Part shown: positions 34,350 through 45,708 of the stretch, piece by piece
How the letters are laid out: each line of letters starts with the position of its first letter
How positions within the stretch are numbered: the stretch's first letter is position 1
Origin: Aplectana chamaeleonis
Taxonomy: Eukaryota; Nematoda; Chromadorea; Rhabditida; Cosmocercidae
DNA: 64,000 bases
Reading direction: 5' to 3'
Assembly (NCBI GenBank): GCA_029168955.1
Contig: JAPDOI010000010.1
Coordinates: 2,317,001-2,381,000 of the forward strand
Program-made: the position numbers and the translations under genes
The notes under the pieces: generated by a model
Databases searched by the model: none
What the model saw: only the letters and a program-made list of their open reading frames with translations
Told to the model about the DNA's origin: nothing

Positions 34350-35571
34350 AAGCAGTGTTCATGATGAATCCATATTCGAGTTTGACACAGAAAGTTGGGT
34401 TGTTTGGTCGTGAGCTTTGTAACAGTGCAAAAAACAGCGAAGAAAAGCGATAAGCAAAAATATCGGCTCTTGTGTACGTACAGGTTCAGGACGCGGACCT
34501 GCTAGTTTTCACAAGCGCGCGCTAATGGCGAAATGTGCACTAATCGATCAGGCTGGACGTGGCGGAGTTACTTGGCAGTTTCCCGTTAAAAACGTCCGCG
34601 GCGCTGCAAGCTCATTAGAACGGGGGCGGGCTAAGCAGGCGTACTGGGCTAACGAAGTCTCCACTTCACGGCCGTTTTATCGATTTCTGGCTCGTTTTCG
34701 CTGCCTGCTCGAGCCTTATCCCCTCCAGAATCTGCCAGCGTAGTGCTTCACACTAACAAGGGACGACCCCCTAGGGGAAGATACGTCCTGAAAAAAGTTC
34801 TCCTGAATGAAATTGACGGCTGAAAAATCTTTAGCTAACAAGAAAAATGCTCTATGAAAACTTTGGCTATATGAATCCTGCTCATTCGTGAGTTACGACC
34901 ATTTTGTGAGCTCGCCGCTTGTCACAGGTCTCCGACCATAAGTTTGAAATCATCGGCCAAAGGCTGCAGGTACTGATGGTCGAATGGATAGCGACGCGGA
35001 CTCATATGCAACGCTTGGAGTGAAGGTTCGAATCTCATCGAGCAATATCTACACAATGCGACTTCTACGTCTACTAATCTGTTCCTCTATCATTGTTCTC
35101 CGAACTTTTTTTGAATTTATTGTTTGTTTCTAATTTTTTAACGCTTTCGTAACGTTAGTTCCCTAGGCATTTTGAGAAGTGATTATGAGATGTGCTCCAT
35201 TGCGGAAGAAAATATTTTGGGCTCCGTTACGAAGGGTTGATGCCCCGTGAATGAATATGATAACCCACAATCGTGCGTGAGATCATAATTATCGAAATAT
35301 CATTAGCTTTTGTGCGCTGCTGCTGGTGCGACAAACGGCTTTGTTTCGGTTGTTTCATAGACCGCAGCCACACTTGCTAGTACTTTGGCTTCTTGTTGAA
35401 ATATTTTTTTCATTTTTTGATCTACCGAATGGTCCTTAGGTAAAACCGAAAATGCAGAACTGTTACTTTATCCATCCTCCACAACATTCAGGAGAACTTT
35501 TTCAGAACGTCTCCCCCGGAGGGTCGTCCATTGTAAGATCCTAAAAACAAGATTTATCTTTAACACTGCCT
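34350..35571. mobile_element. Probable TTAA element J upstream of the kinase start
   Basis: The left end AAGCAGTGTTCATGATGAA and right end TTAACACTGCCT resemble family A ends. The first 400 bp also match, on the opposite strand, both outer parts of the large foldback at 50,111-51,992. The flanking TTAA is degenerate. It would occupy the region immediately 5' of the kinase start, so the gene's promoter may overlap it. Confidence 0.5.
34977..35044 (+). ncRNA. tRNA-like sequence, probably a SINE remnant
   Basis: TGGTCGAATGGATAGCG resembles a tRNA A-box region, and AAGGTTCGAATCTC, about 35 nt on, resembles a B-box. The stems do not form a clean cloverleaf, so it is not annotated as a tRNA gene. 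It lies inside the putative element J. Confidence 0.35.
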
Positions 35572-35677
35572 TCAATTGGCGCCAGCTTTGTTTCGCTGAG
35601 CAGAAGAGAAAACTTGATATCACCATTCTCAGAACTGCTTGGCAAATATGTAAAACAGTGATTCTCTTCTCCCTCGG

Positions 35678-36115
35678 AGGCAGGGCTCACGATAAAATCG
35701 GTCGTTGTGTTATCTTTATCAAAAGGTAGTTCTGGCCATCACAAAAGCGAAAATGAGTAAAAATTCAAAAAAAGCTCAGAAACAAGTTATCGCTTGGTGT
35801 CCCCCCGCCCCTAATTATCTAGATTTCTAGAAATGCCTAGTTTGTCAACTTTTATTTGCTTCTAAAGTGAATTCTGAGCATTCCTGGAGACTACTAACTA
35901 CATTAACAGCAAAATAAAAGGCGGATAAGCAAGCATTAATGAAAATCGCGTTAATTAGGGGGCCGGCCGACACCAGTGATTAGCCGTTATACCTTGTTTT
36001 TAGGCGTTTTTCCCGCAAATTTCCGGATTTCTTCATTTATTTTTACTTTTGTGATGATAAAATCCACATTCTCATGAAGAGAGCTCAGAAATGGTTTTTA
36101 TCGCGAGCCCTGCCT
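35678..36115. mobile_element. TTAA element family E, copy 1
   Basis: The ends are AGGCAGGGCTCACGATAA and TTATCGCGAGCCCTGCCT; TTAA follows at 36,116. The interior matches 44,450-44,740 on the opposite strand, including GGCCGACACC and GCTTATCCGCC-like stretches. The left flanking site is mutated. Confidence 0.8.
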
Positions 36116-36195
36116 TTAAAGGGAAAATTCACGATAAACGTCGTCGTATTATTTTCGTCGAAAATCGAAAGATCGCTGGTTCACTGCAACATTAA

Positions 36196-36679
36196 AGGCA
36201 CAGTACACCCTCAGATATGAATTTTGAGATTTTCATGTAAATGTGTAGAAGACCCCTTCTGTATAACATGCGCCAAATGCGAGATCTCAATTCCTCCAAA
36301 TAAGCGAGATATAAGCTACCACCACAGGCCCGACCCCCTACGCTCACCACCACAGGCCCGACCCCCTAACAGATTTTCGGACTCGATAGCGGCTCGATTA
36401 ATGGATGAATTCCAACAAGTCGTCGTTCTTCAGCCCATTACCGGACTGTATCCTTATTCTGGCTTTCTCTCACGCAACGGTAGCGAATGAAGAGAAATAC
36501 AGGCCTGAGACAACTCGTCCACCAATTTTCCACCCTCAAATTCTAGGCATCTTTGAGGAGCCATAACTCTGTACGCAGGGGGTCTTGGACGATTTCAGAG
36601 ATACCACTGTGATCAGCGTGTGACTCTCTCCAAGATAAGCATAAAATCTGAAAAATAGTTTTCTGGGTGTCCTGTGCCT
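36196..36679 (+). mobile_element. TTAA element family B, copy 2
   Basis: It is flanked by TTAA at 36,192 and 36,680. The ends are AGGCACAGTACACCCTCAG and TCCTGTGCCT. Removing the element leaves CAACATTAATGTTG, a perfect palindrome centred on TTAA. The interior resembles copy 1 and includes GGGGGTCTTGGACGATTTCA. Confidence 0.88.
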
Positions 36680-36683
36680 TTAA

Positions 36684-38160
36684 TGTTGAGATAACCAACA
36701 AAGCGAGCCACTCGCGCAAGGTCTTCTTGCTCGAGGAACGCCTAGCGCGAGCGAAATTAGGGCCGTCTAGGGCTCTTCAGAATCCGTTTTTGTTAAATTT
36801 TTAGACGCTGATGTTGCAATGAGCCACCGGTCCATTTTCGCTGAAAATAAGAGCAGGCACGCACGCACACGATTTTAACAGAAATGAACACCACTCCACA
36901 ATAAATGATAGATCTCACTATGGAAAAGACTGTAAATGTGTGTGGTGTTTAGATTTGCTTGGAATCCAAAGGAGGTTTTCGAATAAACAAATTCTTTAAT
37001 GGTTTTGAGTCATTTTTGAATGAATGAAGGTTCTAGAGACGCACGAATCAGCGGGAAGTCAGAAAAAAGGGCGATTCTCAGGGTGACAAACAGATATATA
37101 ATAAGAAGCTCTGAAAAAGGAAGGTGGCCCGTCATTGATAGTGAGAAGATGGATAGTGAGGATTATAAGGAAGAAAATGCCAACATTGAGTCATAGCGTT
37201 GCATTTCAGTCTTGCGTCGACTAATCAGCAAAATAAGCCATGAAGGAAGAAGCCCTCTGCACACAAATTTGATTGTCTGTCCTCTAGAGATTCTTAGCTT
37301 TTTTACAGCTCTTTGAAAAATATGCGGAGCTTTGGATAATCTGAATCTGAAGAGGAGTATGACATAGACTAAGCCAATATGTTCAACATACGTATATGTA
37401 CTATGTATTAAAAAAAAACTATTCTCGGCCTACGGAATTCGAAGTGGGTCTGCATGAATGCACATAATCCTCGTGTAACGCTATCCGGCAGTTTCGGGTC
37501 ATTTAATGAGGTACGATGGCGGGGGCGGATTATGCGACTATGATAAGGTGCCAGATTTGACTTATACGGCGACTTGTCGAAGACTTGTACGAAATTGGGA
37601 AAAACCCAGCTGGACTGCTTCGCCTAGCGCCGCATATCTGACGAGATCTTTAGACGATAAAGCAGACGATCAATATGTAGTTCGACGTGTTTAATGCTGG
37701 GATATCCCAGAACGGTGCTAACCACATACGGTTCCTCTGTGCACGGCAAAAAAAAAGAAATACAAAACTTTCCATACTGTGCAATCCGTTCATATGCGGT
37801 ACTCCAAAAATTTTAAACCTCAACTTTTCGTTCAAAAAAATTTGTTACTCAAAAAGGCAGGGTAATCTCCGACGTCACAGGCAAAATACTGAAATATTCT
37901 GATTCACATGTTTGTCCGACATGTTAAACATCAGACACTAAGCGTAAGGAAAACATGCTGAAACAATGGCAGAACGTGAGACTTGCTCTGTAGTAGCTTC
38001 CAATGCCCAAAACTACTGTGATTGAACGTTTTCCCCGAAAACGAAAAAACCAGGCGAGCTTAACCGGATTTTTACTGTTATATCTGGTTGAATGAAAAAA
38101 TGAATTTATTCATGTTTCTGAATATGTGATGCCTTTTATGGCATGGTATATGATCACAAG
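36684..38160. other. Unassigned non-coding DNA
   Basis: No exon, RNA gene or element boundaries were recognised. Sequence either side of element B copy 2 (about 36,120-36,191 and 36,800-36,860) is weakly self-complementary (TTTTCGTCGAAAATCG against CATTTTCGCTGAAAAT), suggesting an older palindrome. Confidence 0.4.
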
Positions 38161-38196
38161 TTATCACAAGGTAGCTGAGTTGAACGCAAAACTAAG

Positions 38197-38522
38197 ATGT
38201 CAGGCAGGACTCGAACTTGCATTGCACGCTTTCCGTATACTTGTTCCAAATGAAATTTGCTTCGAATATCCGGCTCTACGACTACAGTCAGATATTGCAC
38301 TTTTTCGAATATTCGACTTTTCGACTGTAGTCGGATATCGCACCTTTTCGAATATTCGACTTTTCGACTATAGTCGGATATCGCACTTTTTCGAATATTC
38401 GACTTTTCGAATAAAAAATCGACTTTTTTATCCGACTGAAACAGTCGGATACTCATCCGATTATTCGATTCGGAACAAGTATAGCTTTCCGGGCAAGAGT
38501 GTTACCATTACACCACCGACAC
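38197..38522 (-). pseudogene. tRNA-like sequence split by an insertion
   Basis: With the insertion (38,236-38,483) and one 8 bp duplication removed, 70 nt remain that fit a cloverleaf: a 7 bp acceptor stem GTGTCGG/CTGACAT with two G-T pairs, D arm GTGT/ACAC around AATGGTA, an anticodon arm with loop CCGGAAA, and a T arm around TTCGAGT. The position-33 pyrimidine is C rather than T, and the anticodon and T stems each have a mismatch. The anticodon would read GGA, but there is no long variable arm as expected for serine. It is best called a tRNA-derived pseudogene or SINE-like core. Confidence 0.6.
38236..38483. mobile_element. hAT-type short element inserted in the tRNA-like core
   Basis: The ends TATACTTGTTCC (38,236-38,247) and GGAACAAGTATA (38,472-38,483) are exact inverted repeats. 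The 8 bp GCTTTCCG is directly repeated on both sides (38,228-38,235 and 38,484-38,491), the target-duplication length of the hAT superfamily. The 248 bp interior has three copies of a 43 bp tandem unit containing TTTTCGAATATTCGAC. It encodes no protein. Confidence 0.88.
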
Positions 38523-39049
38523 CCCGTTCTGCATCACTCAGACATCTGAGTTTTGCGTTAAAATCAGCTACCTTGTGATAACGTGGATTTATTCGGCTTT
38601 TCGAACATGAGCTTCGAATACATATTGGGTACGTAGTCGTACCGCCAATTCTAGTCTAGGAAATGGAGAATACGTGATCATTGGCGGCGTTTGGCTTCTT
38701 TCAGAGTTTGATTGCTGTGCGACGCGATCGTGTGCACGGCGACACGACCGTCGCGCCGCCATGGAAATCGCAGGCTTTGGGTAGTGTGAAAGCCCAATCG
38801 CGTAAGTTCGCGATCACTCACTTTTACTTACCCATTCTAATCAATGCCTAACCAACATAGATGAATACAGCAAATAAACACAGCTAACTGCAGCTGTGTT
38901 CATTTGCTGTATTCATCTATGTATGAGCAATGTTGTGAACAACAATTTGTGAGAGTTTGCTGCCCGTGGGTAGTGTTGAATGTCTTCGATAAATATTTTT
39001 TGTTTTTCCTCTTTTTTTTATTTGAAAGCTTCATGGTTTGTGTCGTGCA

Positions 39050-40160
39050 TTCTGAGATTCATAATTTCTGAAAATTTAGCTTCCTGACAAAAGTAACGAT
39101 TTGGTAATGTCAAAAAAAAAGTTTCAAAAATGTCTTAAAATATCTTAAAAATAATTTGACGTAAAATAGCCTGAAGTAGTAGGAAAGCTAGGAAATGAAG
39201 CGAAATAATTATAAATACGATTTGGCGGTCAATAATAAACTAACTAGCGATAAGTAAAGACCGAGAGATCAGATTTTACACTCTTCTCCGTTAAAGGCAG
39301 TGTTCACGATTAAAAAAGTTTTCGAAATTCCACTAGGATTGGGTAGTGGAGGGACACACTGTAACGCTGAAGTCGAAAGAACGCATGAAAACGAGCCAGG
39401 AAGAGCCCCAAAAGAGCCCGAAGTTGCAACTTCGAGCGCATTGAAAACCCCAAAAGCGCATCACACGCCCACCGACGTGAGCTAATGAATGCTCGAGATC
39501 GTGAGATGAGCGATGATTTTCAGTCATTAGCCCCGTTCTTCCCTTCATTCTCAGCTTCTCTCTTTACTCAGGTCAGCTCGCATAGATCGGCTGCAAAAGA
39601 CGGAAGTTACAAGCCTCGGACAACTCGTCCACAATGTTTCCATAGCTCAATCTTTGAGGGACCATACCTGCGTTCACAGAAGGTCTTGTATGATTTCAGA
39701 GACACCATTGGAATCAGCATGGGGCCGTTTTCAAGATAGGCGGAAAAACAGAAAAACTATTTTCATCGTGAACACTGCCTTTAAACTTATCAAAGCGAAA
39801 TCAAGCGCGATATGGAATGAAGTGTTGCTTTCACCTAGCTGGATCTCTCTATCCTGATTCCCTTGTTACAGAATTCGAAAATGGCATAATGTTTCCGTTG
39901 TGCGCTTGATTTTGCTTTGATAGGTTTAACGGAGAAGCTTGTAAAATCTGATCCCTCTATCTTTACCTATCGCTAGTTAGTTTATTATTGACCGTCAAAT
40001 CGTATTTTTAGTTATTTCACTTGATTTGCTAGCTTTTTTGCTACTGCAGGCTATGTTACGCCAATTTATTTTTAGTTTCAAGACATTATGAAACTTTTTT
40101 TTGACATTACCAAATCTTTACTTTTGCCAGGAGGCAAAATTTTCGGAAATTTCACATATT
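39050..40160. mobile_element. Foldback element with family A element inserted in one arm
   Basis: Long inverted arms: TTAGCTTCCTGACAAAAGTA and GCGATAAGTAAAGACC on the left recur complemented on the right (TACTTTTGCCAGGAGG, TTTACCTATCGC). The arms are a few hundred bp and the centre lies near 39,855. A TTAA element sits at 39,295-39,780. Partial copies lie at 25-90 and within the hAT-like element around 60,380-60,640. Confidence 0.8.
39295..39780 (-). mobile_element. TTAA element family A, copy 2
   Basis: A 486 bp element with ends AGGCAGTGTTCACGAT and ATCGTGAACACTGCCT, flanked by TTAA at 39,291 and 39,781. The opposite foldback arm (about 39,925-39,945) reads TAGGTTTAACGGAGAAG, the unoccupied site. 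It is a reverse-orientation relative of the copy at 31,065. Confidence 0.93.
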
Positions 40161-41177
40161 TTTTCCGAAGGTTTCCTTTCTGACATGCATTTTGCTCAAC
40201 GATTTCCAGTTTGGAAAGATGAAACATCTAACACACGATTTTGTCGTATGAGTGCAACTTCTGAAACTTGTGACGCACAACCATTAAAAAACACTACTCA
40301 TTGCTGCATTTGGCGCAACAGGTAAAAATCGATATTATTGATCATGAATCTTCGATTTTGCATGATGAGAAGAAATTCCCGAATGTAGGTATAGAGCTTC
40401 GGGAAGGATGGCTCTCGTAAACAAAATTGATGTTAACAAATTGATAAAGGGGGTGGGTATAAAAGAAGTGGAGAGCGGTGTGTCTTCATTCACATAGCGT
40501 CTTTTTCAGGAGTCAGCAAATGAGGATCTGCCTGTACTATGAAGTAGGAAAATAGTACCACCGGTGGCGAAGATATAACAAAATCGGAGTAAAAACTTAG
40601 AAAATTATAGAGCCGTGGCGAAAATGGGCCATCCTCCCCGAAGCTCCATACCTTGGTACATTCGAATTTTCCAAGCAAGGTTCTTACACCATCAACAATC
40701 AACAGTTTGTGCAACAAACAAAAAATCTATATTATCCATTGGAATCATTCGATAATGTTTGATTAGTAAATTTCCCAAACCAAGAGACCTATACCCATCA
40801 ACAATTACCACTCCTCGTCGCTCTTTGTGCAATAAGCGCGAAAATCGACAATATTGATTATCAATCGATGACGTGTCATGAGTACGGAATATGACAAGTT
40901 TAGTACTCACCCCCAATGACCTCTGTTAATTGGCTGCAGATCCACCCACCCACCCTGCTCTCCACAGCCGTAACATGCCTCAGCAGATTTCGCGCTCTTC
41001 CGCTAATTTACTATGTGAACCCACGATTGTGAGGTACCCTTCAAAGGTAAGGTATCAAGTTCAAATCGGAACAGGAGCGACCTGCATCTCTTTCCAGCAT
41101 CTTTTCCAAAAATTAGCTTCCTAGCTCAATTTTAACTGTACCCACAAGATCGTGAACGCCAAATGAAAAAAAACGAG
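40161..41177. repeat. Non-coding DNA with a dispersed repeat
   Basis: The stretch 40,820-40,920 matches 63,006-63,110 in inverted orientation: both contain TGACACGTCATCGAT and ATTTTCGCGCTTATTGCACA. No exon was recognised. A short reading frame ending near 40,320 has no family resemblance. Confidence 0.55.
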
Positions 41178-41182
41178 GTTAA

Positions 41183-42477
41183 CACTTAAGAGACCGCGTG
41201 TCCACACTGAGCACCCACGGCTGTTTTGCCCCTCGGACCGCGTGTCCACACTGCGCACCCACGCCATAAAACTTCTAATATTTTTTATATTCCTATGGCG
41301 TGGAGTCTTTCTTAATTACGGATAGGTTCTTTATAATGTAACCTATTTACACTCACAGTGGTCAAACATTTTGAGTGTTCCTAGTAGTTTTACAACCATC
41401 TCCATAAATGACACTTTTCGATTTTTTGAACACCTTTGGCGGGAAAGAAGTCGTTCCAAACTTGGCTAAGAAGGGTTATCAATGATGCCTATCACGGAAC
41501 TGATGTTCTATGGTTGATTGCCTAAATAGTAGTGCCATCAATTTGAGATAACTGTAGAAGGTCATCGTTTCAAATTTTACTACCTTGTTATTCGAGTTGC
41601 TGCACAAGGGTCTAGTGTTTACTTTTCGATTTCCAATTAAATTTCATTCGACTGCGGTATATTAGCCATCGGTCAACTTTGTTTAAAATTTCGCTAAATT
41701 TCGAGTGAAGCGTAACTTGGGGGGGGGAACCCGTGAAAACCTAGAAATAGTTCAGTGCTTAAGATTTTATTGAAATTTGACTACGGAGTGTATTTGGAGG
41801 CGCTGAACAATTACGTGGTGTATATTTCACAGTTTTCTAAAGCTTCGCTGGCGTCTGCCGTTCGTTATCCGTTTGTAAACGTTTCAGGTTTTGGTGCGAC
41901 TTCGCTCACGTGGTCATTGGGAAGGAGGGGGTGCTGATCATGAATCTGATTCCCATTTTGAGATTTCTTGTAAAATTTCTGTCGGTCGCATCAGACAACT
42001 TGGTAGATCAAAGTATTTGAGTCTGCCGAAAGTTCTACATGAGGTTTATTGAGGCATTACAATTGAGAAGTTCGTTCATTTTTCAAATTTTCAATACCCG
42101 GGGTCGCCCTAGCACGGCTCAATCCTGACCATTAGCTGTAACCTGAAGAAAATTCTAGAATTCGACAAACAAACGCTTATTTCGTAGCCAGCCTTGTGCA
42201 TGTGAAGCTGAAATAACTTCCAAAATAAAAAAAGTAGGTCCGCGAAAAAGCGGTGGATCATTGCTTCACCATGGCCTCACTCCAGATCTTGGTGGAGCGA
42301 CATCCTCTCAGGTGGAGTGGAAACGGAATACTGGTTGTCTAAGTAAAAAAGCCTGCTCCGATCAAAATGGTTCCCAGCGGACCGCGTGTCCACACATGTC
42401 ACCCACAGAAACGATTAGCCGTGGAGCGCACCGGTCGGCTGTGGAAATTCGCCGTGGAGCAGGCGGTCTCTTAAGTG
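41183..42477. mobile_element. 1.3 kb TTAA element M with perfect inverted ends
   Basis: GTTAACACTTAAGAGACCGC at 41,178-41,197 is repeated as its exact reverse complement at 42,463-42,482, so TTAA flanks both ends. GACCGCGTGTCCACACTG-like subterminal repeats occur at about 41,193, 41,238 and 42,380. No transposase is readable. The 5' part of the interior is A/T-rich and the 3' end is GC-rich. Confidence 0.82.
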
Positions 42478-42482
42478 TTAAC

Positions 42483-43958
42483 ACCAAAATCGAGAGCTTT
42501 TTAAAAATTTTCTCGAAAACCAGCAAACCATTCCAAACCATTATGGGGGGATCATATCAACTTTTTGCGCTCTATTCAATGCAATTTGAAATTAATTTCT
42601 AGGTTCACTCTGAACTTAGATTTCGAAAAAGCAGTTGCGCGCGTAGCCAGTTCAAAACCAAATCTGGTGCGCGCTTAGAGCGCACCACAATTGGCTAGCT
42701 TTTATGTCAGGTTGTTCAAAAACTGAGAAGATTGGGAAAAAAGGACGCAGCGAAAAAATCCATCTTCGAAACGAGTTCAACACCTTCCATGGACGCTCAA
42801 CTATTACAAATAATTACTGAAAAGATTTTTTCAGGAAAATTACTGTCATAGCACTGCGGGAAGGTAGTAATATACATAAATAAAGCGAGTGAATTCCATC
42901 GAATGTCACAAACTGAACCAAAGAATTAACTAAAAATGTATTCTAGAAAGAAATAGAAGATCTTCCCTAAGCAAGTCACCTTCTATGCAGTCGGTAATGA
43001 AGTTAAGCTACCTGAAAGAGCAGAACTTATAAAAAAGCTGAAACAACGGGAAAAAATCGAGGCATTCGTGTGAAAAATCGAGGCATTCGTGTGAAAAATC
43101 GAGGCATTCGTGCAGTGCACGACGACGCGATCTGGCAATGCCAGTCGCCCAATCGCACGATAGTTCCTTTCCCCGCGTTCTTGTCTGAAAGGCCTGCGAC
43201 CTGATCGCGCGACGTGACCAGATCGATACGCAGGGTTTTCATTCGGTCGCGCCGCAGAGCGATCGAACTCTGAAAGATTCCTCTGTTACACCCCTCCCCC
43301 CCCCGCCGCCAGTGTGGTTTCGACCGCGAGCGGCGATCTACCGCCGCGGCCCAGTCCATGCACTGGACTAACTTTTCCAGAGCGACCATATATGTAGCCG
43401 CCTCAAAACTTCTGAGTATCCATACATGGGTACTCAACATTGGACGCTAGTTTTCAGATGAATGAGTTTCGATATATGCATCTGTTGCAATTTGCGAATG
43501 AATTAGGTCTTAAAGTAAGCACTTTCGGGCATTCGGATCGGCTGGATTTAGTTAAATATCCGGGACGAATTTGAATACGAATGCCTTTGCGTGGAGTCGG
43601 CCGAGCATCCAAGAAGAAATTTTGTTTCTCTTTGCAAGCCGAGTATTCGTAGCCTCAAAAATTTTAATTTCAAAAATGATTCGATTACCAAAATAGAGCG
43701 AAAATTCAGATTTTCGATTGAATCTTTATTCTATTACTCGTACAACAAACAAAGTTTTCATGAGGTAATTCGGCAGGATGCTGGATATGGTCTCACCTCT
43801 AGTATGTAGCTAATGAAACAATGTGTATTGAAGAGAGAAGCGGAACAATTCATGCTTGTTATATTTCTCCTATTAACCATTAGTTGGTTATATGCACCTC
43901 TATTATGTACTTCTGAAAGCATACTGCAAACTCTTTTGACTCAACACCGAATCGTTGA
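42483..43958. repeat. Non-coding DNA with dispersed repeat fragments
   Basis: Sequence at about 42,500-42,720 (CAATTTGAAATTAATTTCT, CGCGCGTAG) is shared, inverted and diverged, with 62,130-62,250. Sequence at 43,115-43,270 belongs to the GCGACGCGATCG-type repeat. No gene was recognised. Confidence 0.45.
43053..43114. repeat. 21 bp tandem repeat, three copies
   Basis: AAATCGAGGCATTCGTGTGA repeats three times with a 21 bp period and almost no divergence. Confidence 0.9.
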
Positions 43959-44431
43959 AGACACAGTCCAACCTCACAATCGATTTTTCGTTTTTCTGCC
44001 TATCTTGAAGGAAATTTCACGGTGATCACTACGGTGTTTTCGGAATCGCTCAGAACTTACTACGAACGGAGTTACGGCTCCTCAAAACTTCGACTTTGAA
44101 CGCCTTGAAGTTCTCGAACGAGTTGTCCCGAGCCCGTATTTTTTCGTTATTCGCGGCCATCGTTCTGTAGCAGGCCACAATATAAAGCCAGACCGTACAC
44201 AAATTGAAGAACATAGGTTTTGAATAAAATCATTCGCGCGTCTCTTCCCTATTGGGGTCGGAAACCTGGCGGTGGGCGTTACCCATTTTTTCTTTTAAGG
44301 GGGCGTGGCCGACTTTTTCCTAGCTTTCTCTCGCTTATTTGAGTAAATTGAGATTTTGCGCTTGGCAGTGTTCCTATAGGCGACGACCGGACCATAATAT
44401 CAAAAATTGCCTCTGAGGTTGGACTGTACCT
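43959..44431 (-). mobile_element. TTAA element family B, copy 3
   Basis: The ends ACACAGTCCAACCTCA and TGAGGTTGGACTGTACC are inverted partners, flanked by TTGA at 43,955 and 44,432. It is diverged from copies 1 and 2 and directly abuts element E copy 2. Confidence 0.72.
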
Positions 44432-44435
44432 TTGA

Positions 44436-45245
44436 AGGCAGGGTTCGCGATAAAAACGACTTCTGAGCTCTCTTTATGAGAATGTTGATTTGGACACCAC
44501 AAAGGTAAAAATAAGTGGAAAAATCCGGGAGTTCACGGGAATAACGCTCAAAAACAAGGAGTAACGGCTAATTACCGGTGTCGGCCGACCCCTTATTAAC
44601 GAGATTTTCCATAATGCTTGCTTATCCGTCTTTTACTCTGTTCTTAAAGTAGCCAGTAGTCTTTAAAAATGCTCAGCAATTACTTTAGAAGCAAAATAAA
44701 AGTTGACAAAACAGGCATTAATAGAAGTCTCGATGGTTGTGGGCAGGTGAACATCAAGCCATAGCTTCTCCCTGACTAGGGAGTGACCAGTCCTGTTCGC
44801 CAGAGCTACGCATGTAGTCATGTTTTTCTGATCGACCACCTTCCGGGTACTTGTAAAAACCCTATTTTAGCTGCCCGAGTAATGATGAAATTTTCAAATT
44901 TTTCGTAATAAAAAAAATTGTCTAAGCTTCTCCCAGAAGGGATATTTGAGGCGCAGACACGGATATGAGACACGCTTTCGATAATTGGAACGATAAAGAC
45001 AGTTAACGGCAGATGAATCTATTTTTACCTACAGAGCTGGCCACTTCTAGGATAAGGTTTTCATGACTACCCGGGAGGTATTAGATCAGAAAAGCCTGGT
45101 TTCGAGAATAATTCTGGCGACCAGTTCTGATCATTCCCTTGTGAGTGTTTTTTTTACAACTTTTCACTTATTTCACATTTGTGATGTCCGGATCTGCGTT
45201 CTCACGAGGATAGCACAACAACCGTTTTTTTCGCGAACCCTCCCT
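44436..45245. mobile_element. TTAA element family E, copy 2
   Basis: The left end AGGCAGGGTTCGCGATAA pairs with TTCGCGAACCCTCCCT at the right, followed by TTAA (45,246). Bases 44,450-44,740 match copy 1 in reverse. About 300 bp around 44,745-45,060 are extra relative to copy 1 and may be a further insertion. Confidence 0.78.
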
Positions 45246-45349
45246 TTAACCAGCCTCGGCTTCACGTTTCATGCACACCTTGGGCACATTTTCATGCTCA
45301 CCCTGAGTTTCATGCACACCACACTCTGAGGGAATAATTCGCGCTAGTA

Positions 45350-45590
45350 CCGTGATGCTCCCGCGATCCGCGATGGTACCGTGTTCGTCTACCCTCGTCC
45401 CGCGATCCGCGTCCGTTCCGCGATAGTTACCCAATCGACTCATCCGTTGACATTCTCGTGTTTGTACCGTGATGGCACAGCGATCGTTACCAAGTTCACC
45501 TCGCTTGTGCCGCGGTGAACTCGCGATCCACGATGGTACCGTGATAGTTTCTCCCCGGTCCCGCGCCCTCATGATGTTCAGATTTATAAA
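45350..45590. repeat. Degenerate CGCGATCCGCGATGG-type repeat
   Basis: Short motifs such as CCGCGATCCGCG and GATGGTACCGTG recur irregularly, giving a GC-rich patch in A/T-rich DNA. Not coding. Confidence 0.55.
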
Positions 45591-45708
45591 GCAGCGCGAA
45601 ATACGGCACGGGCTATACCTTATACTTTCGTGTTGATCTTATAGGCAACACCCGCTCGGGTGAAACACCGAAAGGGCGTGAATGATAGTACAGCGATGGA
45701 GGCTGGCA

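Larger units (their letters stand above)
38161..38581. repeat. Inverted-repeat element enclosing a tRNA-like core
   Basis: The 41 bp arms at 38,161-38,201 and 38,541-38,581 are inverted copies with three mismatches. They begin TTATCACAAGGTAGCTGA. Between them lies a minus-strand tRNA-like sequence, itself split by another element. Confidence 0.82.

Noticed and set aside
34525..34743. Frame similar to one at 50,147-50,335, at first suggesting a conserved peptide
   Set aside because: The similarity extends through DNA of element J and the foldback at 50,111-51,992, including element ends; it is shared repeat DNA.
34977..35044. A functional tRNA gene
   Set aside because: A- and B-box-like motifs are present, but anticodon and T stems do not pair; kept only as a low-confidence tRNA-like remnant.
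38126..38578. 150-codon frame with Phe/Tyr-rich repeats
   Set aside because: It spans the inverted arms, the tRNA-like core and the tandem repeats of the nested hAT-type element.
40692..40916. Peptide similar to one at 62,845-63,129
   Set aside because: Explained by a dispersed repeat present at both places; no splice structure.
43813..44025. 70-codon frame with a hydrophobic stretch like a signal peptide
   Set aside because: Its second part lies in TTAA element B copy 3, so the frame is unlikely to be conserved.
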